DNA of 64,000 bases, taken from positions 1 to 64,000 of the forward strand of contig JBAOKB010000138.1 in the NCBI GenBank assembly GCA_037044905.1, given 5' to 3'. The notes under the pieces are model-generated. The model saw only the letters and a list, made by a program, of their open reading frames with translations. It was not told where the DNA came from and did not search any database. The translations under genes were made by a program, and so were the position numbers. Source of the DNA: Hortaea werneckii (taxonomy: Eukaryota > Ascomycota > Dothideomycetes > Mycosphaerellales > Teratosphaeriaceae). Positions 1 through 10,779 of this stretch are shown piece by piece; the stretch's first letter is position 1; each line of letters starts with the position of its first letter.

Positions 1-77
1 AGGCATCGGTGTAGTTACTTGGGCACGAGCATTTTTGAATTTATCACTAAATCCATCTGCTTCAAACCACATCAAAC

Positions 78-1564
78 ATGCCAGTCACGGAATTCAAGAC
101 CCCAGAGAAATATAAATACCAGAACGGATTTGGATGCTACCATGAAACCGAGGCAGTAGAGGGCGCTCTGCCTACAGCGACCAACAATCCGCAAAAGCCT
201 CCATATGGGCTGTACAACGAGAAGCTTTCCGGAACTGCATTTACAGCACCACGATCCGAGAACCAGCAGACATGGCTGCAACGGATATTGCCCGCTTCAG
301 CACATTCCCCGTTCAAGGCACAGGAGGCGAAGACCTTCGACACGACCCCAGGAGTCCATGGGAAGGAGCGGTGGCATCAGATCCCTAACCAGCTGCGATG
401 GGACCCGTTCGACTTAGACGAGACTGTCGACTGGGTGCACAGTCTACATCTTGTCGCCGGCGCCGGGGATGCTACGATGAAAAGCGGGCTTGGGATCTTC
501 ATCTTCGCTGCAGGGAAAGACATGGACCCGCATCACGCTTTCTACAGCGCTGACGGGGATTTGCTCATTGTACCTCAGCATGGCGTACTCGACATCCAAA
601 CAGAGCTCGGCAAGCTTCTGGTTCGCCCAAACGAGATCTGTGTGATCCCACGAGGCATCAGACATCGAGTGACGCTGCCTGACGGTCCGGTGCGGGGGTA
701 CATCTGTGAACTGTACCAAGGGCATTTCCAACTTCCGGACCTGGGCCCCATTGGTTCGAATGGACTGGCAAACGTACGGGACTTTCAGGCGCCTGTCGCA
801 GCTTTCGACGAAGACCACGACGGAAAGAATGAGTACACTCTTCTGGCGAAGTTCAGCGGACATCTCTTTGCTGCTAAGCAGAATCATACGCCATTTGATG
901 TGGTAGCTTGGCATGGCAACTATTACCCGTACAAGTACGACCTCGCTCGCTTTGTAAGTCCAGTTCTGCTATTGAATTATGCAATACCTTAGCTGACCTG
1001 AGTCAGAACACAATCGGCAGTATCAGCTACGATCATCCCGACCCAAGCATCTTCACCGTGTTAACAGCCCAATCTGATCATCCAGGCACGGCAGTAGCAG
1101 ATTTCGTCATCTTCCCGCCCCGTTGGCTAGTGGCAGAGGACACTTTCCGTCCGCCCTGGTACCATCGCAATACCATGTCAGAGTTCATGGGATTAATCCA
1201 CGGCCAGTACGACGCGAAGACCGGGGGTGGCTTTCAGCCTGCCGGAGCCAGTCTGCACAATGTCATGTCTGCTCATGGACCGGACGCATCGACGCACGAG
1301 AAAGCAAGCAATGCCGAGCTCAAGCCGATGAAAGTAGGCGAAGGCAGTATGGCGTTTATGTTTGAATCGTCGTTCATGGTCGGCGTGACGGAGTGGGGGC
1401 TGAATAAGTGTGCGAAAGTGCAGGAAGACTATAATGCAGAGAGCTGGGAACCCTTAAAACCACATTTTAAGCGTCCGACCCCAGCAAAGCTGAGTAATGG
1501 GATGGACACAGGCAAGCCGGGTGAAGTTGGAGATAAAACACAAGTGCCACATTGGACTTCCTAG
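78..1564 (+). CDS. hmgA: Homogentisate 1,2-dioxygenase
   Basis: Two exons, 78-953 and 1007-1564, with a 53-nt GT-AG intron (branch-like CTGAC near 995) give 477 residues, the usual length of the family. The enzyme opens the ring of homogentisate to maleylacetoacetate in phenylalanine and tyrosine catabolism, using Fe(II) in a cupin fold in the cytosol. The stretch FVIFPPRW and the following HRNTMSEFMG block are diagnostic. By alignment with the human enzyme the iron ligands are His345, Glu351 and His382, and the catalytic His is His302; all are present. The ATG at 78 follows a CAAAC context and opens the expected N-terminus (GFGCYHETEAVEGALP). In aspergilli this gene clusters with fumarylacetoacetate hydrolase and maleylacetoacetate isomerase; neither lies to the right here, and the left side is outside the window. 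Confidence 0.96.
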
Positions 1565-1702
1565 CTAGGCTTTACTGATGTAATATCCTTTGGAGAATTT
1601 CCAAATGCCTTCTCGTGTGTCCTACTCTTGCTCTCCAGCGCGAAACTCTGCTTATGAAAAATGGTCATCTCTCGATATTTTCGCTAGAGCAATAAGCAGA
1701 GG

Positions 1703-3292
1703 CTAAATTCGTTGTGCCGCTGCTTGTAACTCGACTTCATCGTCAATGGAATCATGCTCTAATGCCGTCCATCGTGCCTTTCTCCGATGTGTACCCTCCA
1801 TGCACTTGGAAAGGTGGAGCAAGTGGCCCCTTCTCGAACGTACGAAGACTGCGTACAGCACACACGCACTAGCCACAGCACAAGCGCTGATGGACGCAGG
1901 ATACTTGAACTGCTCCGGCCTCGGAAAAACGATGGTACTGAGGAAAGCGAGCATTTCGAATGCGTTCTGCAATGCAAATTCCTGGGACGAGAACGTGCCT
2001 CGCATCTCCGGCTCGACTTCTTCCTGGACGATGATTTGGGCACTGAGATCGAAGCCCCACAGACCTAGGCGACTAGCAACGACGGCAGAGACTGTGCCTG
2101 CTGCCAGAATGATGTGACTCGTCTCTGGTAACCAGAAGAAAAGGCAGGCCACGCCCACGCACGCCAACTGCCAATTGAGGAACCAGATACCAGCGCGGAT
2201 AGCGCCGATTCGTTTCATCAATATGGGACCCAGCCATGTGGCTGATAGCTCGAACAAGGCTGCGACACCTCTCAATACACCCACTGCACCTGAGCTGACG
2301 CCGATGGCGATGAGATAAGTGATCATCTGTCCGTTGAAAGACAGAACAGTCATGTAAAGCAACGCTAAGGCGAAGGAAGGCAAGAAAGCCGGGTGCTTCA
2401 CATAAGCAGGTAGGCCTCTCAGCCAGGTGTGCATCATGCCTTTGAACCAGGGACTGCTCCCAGCGGATGATGCCTCCTTCAAGTTGCTAAGCTCAGGGAC
2501 CTTGTAATACACCTTGGCAATGGTGAAATACTCGACGAGCACCGAGGCGCAAGTCATGCTTCCAGTGACGACAATGGCTAGCTTCGTAGACGCGGCATCG
2601 ACGAAGGAGATTACTAGAGGGCCGGCCAGCTTGCAGAAGAGGTCTATCCGCCTCATCTGAGCATTCAAGGTGGCAAGTCGATCGTCAGAGCCGCTGGCGA
2701 TAGCGACCACCCAGTCACGTTCGACAGCTATTGTGTTCATCACGCTGCCGAGTTTCTCTGCAGCAGCGAGCAAGCACAAGGGCAGCAGTGGCCAGGATTG
2801 GCTGGACGATTCGTCATTCGGGATCCGGTCGTTCTGCAAGAGAAACAGCAGTACACACGAGAGTCCAACGGCCAGTCTTTGGGATACTGGAGACTTTGTT
2901 AGATGCTATAGAGCATGAGCATTGGATATGAGGAGAGGCTTGCCTATTGACCATCGAATAACCGATAGCCGTGGAAAGCGATCAACAGCATAGCCAGTCG
3001 CTGATGACAGAAGGACGGCAAACATGGCTCGGGTCATTGCGTAGACCGAAGCTGGAAGTAGCGTCTGGGGGAAGATGCTGGCAAGGAAGAGGAAGGCTCC
3101 AAACTCGAATACGCGTGAATTCCATGTTGATAGGAAGTGGGAGGTATAGAGAAGCCTCTGAATTGAGGTGGAACTGGCATGCTCGGTTTCAATACCCATC
3201 TGGCTATTGTCGTCCGACATGGAGTTTTGCTCCAGACCATCGCCACCTCCGAGTAGGAAATCGTCTTGCTCATCGTGATCTTGCCGAGCCAT
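1703..3292 (-). CDS. Ferroportin-like (SLC40A1 family) metal exporter
   Basis: Exon 1 is 3292-2944 and exon 2 is 2886-1703, giving 510 residues. Ferroportins export Fe(II) across membranes. The N-terminal third carries the family block around LYTSHFLSTWNSR and FEFGAFLFLASIFP, followed by SVYAMTRAMFAVLLSS and VIRWSIVSQRLAV. Many hydrophobic segments follow through exon 2, as expected for about 10-12 membrane spans. The intron (2943-2887, 57 nt) starts with GC instead of GT. The junction ATAG/TATCCC restores the expected VSQRLAV, and no GT donor gives a continuous frame. The acidic N-terminus (DEQDDFLLGGGDG) is probably cytosolic. Substrate and membrane (plasma, vacuolar or mitochondrial) cannot be told from sequence. 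The gene is convergent with the homogentisate dioxygenase, only about 140 bp apart. Confidence 0.85.
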
Positions 3293-3723
3293 GGTCACGA
3301 ATGTGAGCAGAGCATAACGTCAATGTCAAATGACCCTGTATATCCGCCTGCCATTGCATGACCTCCAACGGCCGTCTCGATTGATGAAGTCCGACTGAAC
3401 GGTGCAGGCACCACAGCGGAGAGACTCGGCCGACGCAAGAGTCGACGCAGGGATGATGACTCTAGCGGCGGATAGTTCCGCGCGCCCATGAAGCTTGGCT
3501 TAGTGGCTCCTCCCGTTCCTCTAGATTGACGCAGCCGCCGCGTCGAACATCGAACGCCAGAACACGTCCAACACCTCCTCCCTGCTAGTCTTGGGACTTT
3601 CGCGCCAGAAAGACGCGTCGTCGTCTTCATTTTACCGCATTAAATCGGCTGGGTTATACCACTTACACTTGCACGCGTTAACCCCTTTCTCCTCCCTGGC
3701 CGGCGCGGCCATCAGCCCTGACG
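3293..3723. promoter_or_regulatory. Divergent intergenic promoter, ferroportin / DDT-PHD gene
   Basis: These 431 bp separate two divergent start codons and must carry both promoters. No conserved small ORF is evident. Short pyrimidine-rich runs precede the plus-strand ATG (around 3690). No palindromic site stands out. Confidence 0.5.
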
Positions 3724-6715
3724 ATGCCGCGATATAAGAGAGACGCTGCCGCGGCCGAACTCGATGCGCCTGCATCTACCGAGCCAGATCGAGCGCCGGA
3801 AGATGTCGCGACATTGACGCAACTGCGAAACATGTGGCAATTTGCCAGCCTGATGCAGTACATCTTCCTGTTTGGGCACGCGGTCAAGATCGACGACGAT
3901 TTCGACATTGAGGTAGGCAAAGCCCTGCAAAACCCCAGATGCGGATCGGGACTGGTCATACGTGGTGGACAAAGAATAAGAATACATGCTGATACGGGTG
4001 TAATGGTAGGACCTCGAAGCCGAATGCCTGAGGCCCACCCCTTCAGAACGGCTGCCTGCAATAGGACTCGCCATGCTCAAATTGGTCTCGTCACATCGCG
4101 GCTTGACGTATGTCCCTTATACACTTCTGAGGTGTCGAGCGTAACTGACGTATCATAGGCCTGAGATCTTCGACGAATATACGCGGCGACAGTACATGGC
4201 TAAAGCGCCTGCACGCAATCCCTTTGGCGAAGACGAGGAGCCGAGAAAATTCAACGACCTAGATATATACACCCGCATAAAGGTGTTGCAGCAACTGAGC
4301 ACATGGACCTTCGGCAATGTAGATCGAATGAGGAACATGATGCCGCCGGATGAGGACGACATGGCATGGCGAATGGAACCGCTGGGCTGGGATAAGGACG
4401 ACAGGGCTTACTTTGTGCTGGACGACAATCGGCTGTACCGTAGATCAGACGAGCCTTTACCACCGCCAACACCGCCACCGAAGCCTAAGGCTAAGAGCAA
4501 AGCGAAGAAGAGTACCAGGAGCAGGGGCACACGTTCAAGCAAGAGGAGGAAGGTAGAGGAAAGTGAGGAAGACGAACCGCAAGAAGCAACAGAAGACGCT
4601 GGCGCTGGTGCTGAAGACGATACGATCATGGGCAATGGCGACGAAGGCCACCAGGAAGAGGAACCGGGGTATGGCTTCACGAGCAAGACGTGGGAATGTG
4701 TTGCTATTACCCTTGAAGAGTACAACGATTTCCTGGCCAGCATCTTCAGAAGTCGAGACCCGAATGAGAAACAGCTTCGCAAACGCATCGAGGAGGACGT
4801 ATTGCCCGTGATAGAAAAGCGCGCAGAGGCTATACGTCAAAAGCAGTTGAAGAAGCAGCGCGATCTAGAGAATCTACAGAAAATGGCAACCGCGAAGAGG
4901 TCGAGTCGACTGGCAGGCAAGGCGGAGAAAGAGAAGGAGGAGCGTGAAAAACGCGAGGAGGAAGAGAAGAGACTGGCGGATCTTCGGATGGCACACGAGG
5001 AGGAAGAGAGGCAGAAACGCATCGAAGAGGGTCACGAATCTCGCCGCCTAACTCGAGAGCAGAGGCTCAAGGAGCGAGAGGTCAAACGCATTCTACACGA
5101 GGAGGAACTTAAGAAGATCCAAGAGCAAGAGGAGCGCGCGGCTTCTCAGGATGCAAACGGTGAAAGTACTGCCGAGGACGCCAAACGTGTCTCCGCACGG
5201 CAAGCACAAACGCAAAAGGCAGAGCATAAGAAGCATCTGCAGCAGCTAGCGGAGGAAGAAGGCAAATGGTACTTTGACTGTTCAGTTTGTGGTGTCAATG
5301 GAGAAAACGTCGACGATGGCACGCACAGTCTTGCTTGCGACCGCTGTGGTGTGTGGCAACACAGTAAATGTCACGGATTCTCGCCAAAGCAAGCGGAGGG
5401 AGATGGCTTCAACTTCGTCTGCAAGTCCTGCAAGCGACAAGAAGAGGAAGCGAAGAAGCCGAAGATTCCACCTCTCAAGCTTGGTAAGAAGGCATCCAGC
5501 GGCAGCCCAGAGGCCCAGAAGAGCGAGACTCGACCATCGTCTGCAACCTCGCCAAGCGCAAAGCGCGACAGCGGTCTGCCTCCGCACGTCCAAAGACAAC
5601 TGGATAATATGCAGACCACGTCCGATCGACCCGGTCCAAGTCCGGGGCCATTCGGTCAAATCACACATGGCCCAAGCCTCTCACCGCACGCTCAGCAACA
5701 AGGTCCTCCAGGGTACAGATATCCACCTGTCGGTAACTTTGCACAACACCCGTCTCAACAACCCTGGCAAGGTAGCCATCTTCCTCCTCCAAATCGGCCA
5801 TCCTCTGGATATGCTGGAGCGCCAACGCCTCCAACAGCAAACGGTCACGGAAGCCCACCGCATCATCAGCAACACCAGTATGCACATCAACACGCTGTCT
5901 CAGGAGCTGGTGCTCATCCGGGCTACTATCCGCCACCTATGCAGTATCCACAACGGACCAATGGCTTCGGTCCAGGTCCTGCCCATCCCGGCCATTACGG
6001 GGCGTCACAGCCGTCGGCGGGACAGCAGTATCCGCCTCCGCACGCCTACATGCAGCAAGCACCACTACACTTTCCCCAACCTCCCCCTCAGCAGTACTTC
6101 GCGCCCCCACAGCAACCACAACAACAGCGTCCCAGTTCTGGGCAGCTGATGAAGGGCTTTTCCTCGCCCGTGAAGGGGACTGCACCACCTCCAGCTTCCT
6201 CGCCACCCCAAGGATCTGCACCACCGACAGCGCTTTCGCCGTCACTGAGACACTCGCCTAAGACGACCTTTGCGCCCCCATCCAACACCTACGCTCAGGT
6301 CGCTCCATCTCCGGTGAAGTCGTCACCGCCTCAACATTCCCAGCAACCAATGAGGAGACCATCACTCCACTCTCCTAGCGTTGCGCAGACCCCTGAAGCC
6401 TTGCGGCGGCCATCATCAAACGGCACGCAACCCCCAACGTTTTCAACCCCGCAAGCCCAGCTACAGCCAACTTCCGCGAACGCAAATGGCGTCGCCGCGG
6501 ATGGCATGGCGGGTCCATGGCCGGAGGGTAGCAAGGCAATCCCTCAGAAGCACGATCAAAGCCCAGCGCCCCCTTCCTCGGCCGTGAGCGAGACCAAGGT
6601 CATGCCGCCACCCATGGGCGCCTTGCAGCCTAGTCCGAGCCAGCAGCCTTTGCCTGGTGCGGGCACAATCCCTGTCAAAAAGCCTGCGCCTGATGCGACG
6701 CCTGATTCAGGATAG
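3724..6715 (+). CDS. DDT/WHIM domain and PHD-finger chromatin protein
   Basis: Three exons, 3724-3912, 4010-4107 and 4159-6715, give 947 residues. Exons 1-2 encode a DDT domain (about residues 25-95; LRNMWQFASLMQYIFLFG, then DLEAECLRPTPSE). WHIM-like motifs follow (IYTRIKVLQQLSTWTFG and PLGWDKDDRAYFVLDDNRLY, about 125-190), then a long charged coiled coil (about 300-460). A PHD finger follows at about 466-516 (CSVCGVNG, LACDRCGVWQHSKCHG, FVCKSC: the C4HC3 pattern). The tail is rich in Pro, Gln and His. DDT and WHIM domains occur in ISWI-type remodeler subunits and PHD fingers often read histone H3 tails, so a nuclear chromatin role is likely; the exact complex is inference. Both introns (97 and 51 nt) split the DDT region, and the frame is continuous across each junction. 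Confidence 0.88.
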
Positions 6716-6919
6716 ATTAATAATTTGTTTGAGGCTTAGGTTGTGAGAAGTCAGGATAGTAGGGACACTTGGAGCTGGACGCTTGTCGTAGTTGGTTTGG
6801 GGCATTGTTACAAGTAGAATTAGATTACGAGAAGCATGCTTATGTTAAGACCTGTCTGTCACAAACCATTCTAATCAAACATCTTTCCCACCGACCAGCC
6901 AATCTTGTGCAACTCAATG

Positions 6920-8344
6920 TCATCGCCATCCACAGCCCTTCTGCCTCAAGAGCAATCGACTATTCATGCCCACAATGCACCTGACCAGATCCCAATCGCC
7001 GTCTTTGCCCACCCAGTCACAGATGACGATCCCAACACCCCCATCACCTTTGAACTCCCGGCCTGAATCCTCCACACATCGACCGCCAATCTCATGTTTC
7101 TGGCACAGATACGCCGTGACAGCCGGGTTGACCTTCGCCGCTATCTTCTCAGGCCAGCAGCCATGCTTCCAGAAGTTCGCCCCGGACAAGACATTCAGAT
7201 ACAGAGGCCCATCCGGCCTGGCTCCAGAGAGAGGCGTAACAGCAGCCCCAGCTCGCTCGAAATGCTCCAAGCAGTATTGGATCTTCTTGCCGATGTCCTT
7301 CGCTTCTAGGACTTCGCAGAAGTCTTGTCCGATGAAGTTCCCGTAGTGGGAGTGGGGCTTGTTGTAGGGCGCGCCTTCGCCGTTAAGACCCCAGCCTTTC
7401 CCGTCCCATTCGTGCTTGAGATGCTCTGCGAGTGTGAAGCGCCGTAGTAATATGATTCTGCCTCGCGCTTGGCCGAGAGTTGGGAGATGTGGTTGGGTCC
7501 ACCATTGATGCGGATTCGTATAGTGGTCCTTGAGGATGGTGCTCAGTTGTTCGTCTGTGGCGTTGCCAGTACCCTCCCGTTTGATAGACATGATGACAGT
7601 CTCAGAAGGGAAGGTTTGAAGGAACTCCAGCACGTCGTCGACCAGGTGGCGGAACTTTTTGGCTCCTGTGAGGGAAATGGGAAACGCGCCGTGGACTAGA
7701 TTCAATTCCTCCTCCTTCGCCCCCTCAGGGTCTACTGGTTGTACACGTATGTCGAAGGATCGGATACCGTTTTCCAGCTGCTCTCGTATTGAGACGGCTT
7801 GGCAGCGTACAGACGGTAGGGCCTTGTGATGGGTAGAGGAGTTGTGCGTGCCTGGTATGCTGAGTGCCGAAAGGGAGGTACTGTCGAGCAGATACTTCAT
7901 CCAGCATCGGAGATCTGGAATTTCGTACAATGCTAGAAAACGGCTGTCCTCGAAGTACATGGCACTGTATTCGTGTTTAGGATCCGGGTTCAACGCATGC
8001 AGTCTGATGGACTCCGGGCCAGGCGTTGGCGTATCGATTCTCCATCTACCGCCGCCGTCGCCTCGGAAGGTGAGGCGTAAAGTTTCGTTTAGCTCACGCT
8101 CTGCAGACTTGATGTGCGTTTTATGGGTAGTAAATGGCTCCATCCGGACGTTGACATCCTTCTTCCCCCCGACCTGCACATGATTGGGCGCGTCATCATC
8201 GCAGAGGAAATTGGTGACTTTGGAAGTGATATTTGAGACAGAACAGCCAGAGCTCGGTCTTTGGTCAGGTACGTCGTATCGTTCCAGTAACTCAAGACTG
8301 AGTGGTTGCGCAGTCAGGTTTCGAATGGTAATGCATTCTGACAT
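6920..8344 (-). CDS. PI-PLC X-domain phosphodiesterase-like protein
   Basis: Single exon, 474 residues. Residues about 155-330 match the catalytic X domain of phosphatidylinositol-specific phospholipase C: LSIPGTHNSSTHH (general-base His167), IREQLENGIRSFDIRV, LNLVHGAFP (second catalytic His218), and FPSETVIMSIKRE. These enzymes cleave phosphatidylinositol, and bacterial-type forms are metal-independent. The layout (N-terminal beta-rich extension of about 140 residues, X domain, no Y, C2 or EF-hand domains) fits the small bacterial/fungal type, not eukaryotic signalling PLC. No signal peptide is visible, so a cytosolic site is likely. TACCTAGGTA lies 69 bp upstream of the start codon. Confidence 0.85.
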   Translation of the reverse strand: MSECITIRNLTAQPLSLELLERYDVPDQRPSSGCSVSNITSKVTNFLCDDDAPNHVQVGGKKDVNVRMEPFTTHKTHIKSAERELNETLRLTFRGDGGGRWRIDTPTPGPESIRLHALNPDPKHEYSAMYFEDSRFLALYEIPDLRCWMKYLLDSTSLSALSIPGTHNSSTHHKALPSVRCQAVSIREQLENGIRSFDIRVQPVDPEGAKEEELNLVHGAFPISLTGAKKFRHLVDDVLEFLQTFPSETVIMSIKREGTGNATDEQLSTILKDHYTNPHQWWTQPHLPTLGQARGRIILLRRFTLAEHLKHEWDGKGWGLNGEGAPYNKPHSHYGNFIGQDFCEVLEAKDIGKKIQYCLEHFERAGAAVTPLSGARPDGPLYLNVLSGANFWKHGCWPEKIAAKVNPAVTAYLCQKHEIGGRCVEDSGREFKGDGGVGIVICDWVGKDGDWDLVRCIVGMNSRLLLRQKGCGWR

Positions 8345-8768
8345 GGCGCTGTGCAGTGTAATACTTTGAGGTAGGTGTAACGGCCGCCGTGCCTTAAGAG
8401 CAGATGGGAAAGTACCTAGGTAGTCTAGACCCTAGGTGCGCTGGATGATCGGCGGGCACGTGGCGGGCGTTGATCAAAATCTCCTACGCGCATTTTCTCT
8501 CTCGAAAAGCTGACACAGTGCGTAATTGCTGACGCATGCCATCAAGCATTCTTGCGCTACCAGATGAAACACAAGAAATTCATTTGCGTTCGAGATTGTG
8601 TGCGTAAAGGGTGCGTGGGTGGCCACACATAACAAAAGCGAGGTAAAGCCAGGGGCACCAAACTAGATTAGGAAGGCACACGACAACATCCACAATTCTT
8701 GCCAAGCGAGACTGTGTTCAGAAGAAAATAGTTACACGACTTCATATTTATACAATCTGCCATTATAG
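8345..8768. other. Intergenic, PI-PLC promoter and acyltransferase 3' flank
   Basis: No gene is evident. The minus-strand promoter of the PI-PLC-like gene must lie at its left end. The region holds TACCTAGGTA at 8413-8422 and a partial second copy (CCTAGGTG, from 8431). The right part is the 3' flank of the neighbouring acyltransferase. Confidence 0.5.
8413..8422. promoter_or_regulatory. Palindrome TACCTAGGTA, copy 1
   Basis: Perfect 10-bp palindrome 69 bp upstream of the PI-PLC-like start codon; one of six identical copies in the window. The function is unknown. Confidence 0.5.
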
Positions 8769-10469
8769 CTACACCAAGCCAGGACGGTCGCGGTCCTTTA
8801 GCTCCTCCGATATTTCCGTCAACTCAATGTCTGCGGTCAATGGCACAGCCTCATCGGACACAGCAGCATCTGACTGATCAGAAGCGCTATGCTCTGGCCT
8901 GCGATCCTGTACAATCCATTCATCGATACGCTTCGCAAAGCGCACGCTTGGCCGATCGATCAGCACCTCACAAGCGTGCGCCACTACAATAGCAAGTGGC
9001 ACTATGATCATAAAGATCAAAACGTACACGCACAGTGTCGTCACATCGTGATGTAGCGTGCCACGATCTTTGCCGTAGTCGAGAAAGCGACCCCTCCCAG
9101 ACGCCGCGAAAAGAACCTTCTTCAAGGGTTTACAGACTACCGCCAGCACGCTCCGATGGGTGAGATACAACATGTAGCTGACACGGCCTAGGTATCTCGG
9201 GAAAGAGAGCTCAAACACCTTGCGGACAAACCGAAGATGGCTGGCGCTGATCACAAACAAGACGCCGGCCCAGCACCACCACAGACGCGCTCCTTCCTCG
9301 ATCGGCATCCAATTGCGTGGTATCAAAGAAGTCATCCATTCGTATCCGGGGCGATCGTATTCCTCCCCAGTCGAAGGGTATCCAACAAGGAGCAACGAGC
9401 AGATCATCGCAATTGACCAGGCCACAGTCGACTGTCTCCCTTGCGTTCTAGACAACGCTTCGAAACCGCCATTGTGCCGAATGTAGTTCGAAAGCAGGAC
9501 TCCAGTCGCGAAAAGCCAGAACGCCCACTCAGCACGAAGACAGGCATATGTCGCGACGGTCAAGATCAACAATGTCCTCTTCCAGTACGTCTTCGTTCTG
9601 CTGGTAGCCAAGCAAATGACAAAAACGAGCAATGATCCCGAATACTCAAACGGGATCGTCCACATAGTCCAGTCATAATCATGCAAAGAGTTGAACTGAT
9701 CTCTGTTGATGTTAAAGGGATTGGCATACCTTTCAGATGCGGCGAGAAAGTCCCACAGCTGCGCCCAGAAACCGTCCAGCCTTTCACGGCTCGCATCTGT
9801 CTGCAAGCCAATTCGCAACCCCAGAAAGTGCCAGAGAGCCACCGCAAAGCATGGCAGGTAGAGTCTAAACCAACGTCGAAAGATAGCCGAGCTCAGCGAA
9901 GCCGCCAGTTTCTCCTGCTTGCCGGTCCGGATGCTTTCCATCGGCGACCAGGAGAGTACCAGGCCAGACAGCACGAAGAAGATGCTGACCTGTACGGGAC
10001 CAGAACACATCCAGATCCTAATGATCGGCAGGCGCCAGAACTCGCGCACGCTTTCAGGACCAGCAGCTTCGTTGTACTTGTTTTGAACAGTTGCTCCGTA
10101 TGGTGCTTCCAGTGAGAGGCCATAAAAGAGTAACAGGTGAAGATGATAGGTCATGACCAGGAAAGCGGCCACACCGCGCAGTCCATCCAGCCATGCGGTC
10201 TCCCGGACCACCTGCTCAGGAGGCCAGCCGAGTAGTGATTTGATTGACGACCTTGGGTGTTGTGGTTGTTCGCGACCAGCATTAGCGGGATTCCATTGCG
10301 GGATGAGGCGCTCAGTGAGCCCACTCAACCCACCCAGCCGCAAAATCCTGCCACCGAGTCTCATGTAGGACTTTTCGAATTGTGTTGCGAGCGTGGCTAT
10401 CGAGGCGAACGTACAGACGGGTACTACAGTATACAGCATCGCTACATGCAGGGGCACAAGCCTTGGCAT
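8769..10469 (-). CDS. Acyltransferase-3 family membrane protein
   Basis: Single exon, 566 residues. The core matches the acyltransferase 3 family, multi-span enzymes that move acyl groups onto sugars, lipids or other acceptors. Visible motifs are WLDGLRGVAAFLVMTYHLH (family His in TYHLH), SIFFVLSGLVLSW, and an Arg-rich stretch IFRRWFRLYLPCF. About ten hydrophobic segments spread over residues 85-520. The C-terminus after about residue 510 is hydrophilic, acidic and likely cytosolic. The ATG at 10469 opens a hydrophobic N-terminus (MPRLVPLHVAMLYTVV). Fungal members are often linked to secondary metabolism, but no biosynthetic genes lie next to it here, so the acceptor is unknown. Confidence 0.85.
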   Translation of the reverse strand: MPRLVPLHVAMLYTVVPVCTFASIATLATQFEKSYMRLGGRILRLGGLSGLTERLIPQWNPANAGREQPQHPRSSIKSLLGWPPEQVVRETAWLDGLRGVAAFLVMTYHLHLLLFYGLSLEAPYGATVQNKYNEAAGPESVREFWRLPIIRIWMCSGPVQVSIFFVLSGLVLSWSPMESIRTGKQEKLAASLSSAIFRRWFRLYLPCFAVALWHFLGLRIGLQTDASRERLDGFWAQLWDFLAASERYANPFNINRDQFNSLHDYDWTMWTIPFEYSGSLLVFVICLATSRTKTYWKRTLLILTVATYACLRAEWAFWLFATGVLLSNYIRHNGGFEALSRTQGRQSTVAWSIAMICSLLLVGYPSTGEEYDRPGYEWMTSLIPRNWMPIEEGARLWWCWAGVLFVISASHLRFVRKVFELSFPRYLGRVSYMLYLTHRSVLAVVCKPLKKVLFAASGRGRFLDYGKDRGTLHHDVTTLCVYVLIFMIIVPLAIVVAHACEVLIDRPSVRFAKRIDEWIVQDRRPEHSASDQSDAAVSDEAVPLTADIELTEISEELKDRDRPGLV

Positions 10470-10779
10470 TCACGGGGTAAAGTGGGGATGTCTAAGAGGG
10501 TAATTTAGGCGAAGCTTTCAATGGTGCCGAGGCTCCATTAAAATGTATCTCATGCATTCGTTAATGGCTCTCCATATCATATAGCCAGCATGAAGTGAGC
10601 CAGCGTAAAGTGAGCCAGCGTGTCGATATAAGGACGAGATGGTGGAAAGTCAGGTGTCTGATTAAGGCACCATTCCTTGTTACTGGTTTTGATGCCACTC
10701 AACTCCCACATGTACCTTTGCGCAATCTGCAGTAATTGTCTTGCTAATGCTGCTTGTGTTTGAAGTCTTCTATAGTACT
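10470..10779. other. Intergenic between acyltransferase and NAR1
   Basis: About 310 bp. It must hold the acyltransferase promoter and the NAR1 3' flank. The only structure seen is a three-copy 15-bp repeat, listed separately. Confidence 0.5.
10583..10620. repeat. Short tandem repeat, 15-bp unit, about 2.5 copies
   Basis: Units start at 10583, 10598 and 10613 with the core AGCCAGCRTRAAGTG. The third copy is partial. It lies about 115 bp upstream of the acyltransferase start codon. Confidence 0.75.

Noticed and set aside
750..765. tRNA B-box-like GGTTCGAAT
   Set aside because: It lies inside the homogentisate dioxygenase coding sequence and has no matching A-box or cloverleaf.
2066..2072. A further TACCTAGGTA-like site near 2066
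   Set aside because: It matches only the CCTAGG core, lies in coding sequence, and lacks the flanking bases.
5274..6149. Overlapping 291-codon frame inside the DDT/PHD gene
   Set aside because: It is a +1 frame of Pro/Gln-rich coding sequence and has no recognisable domain.
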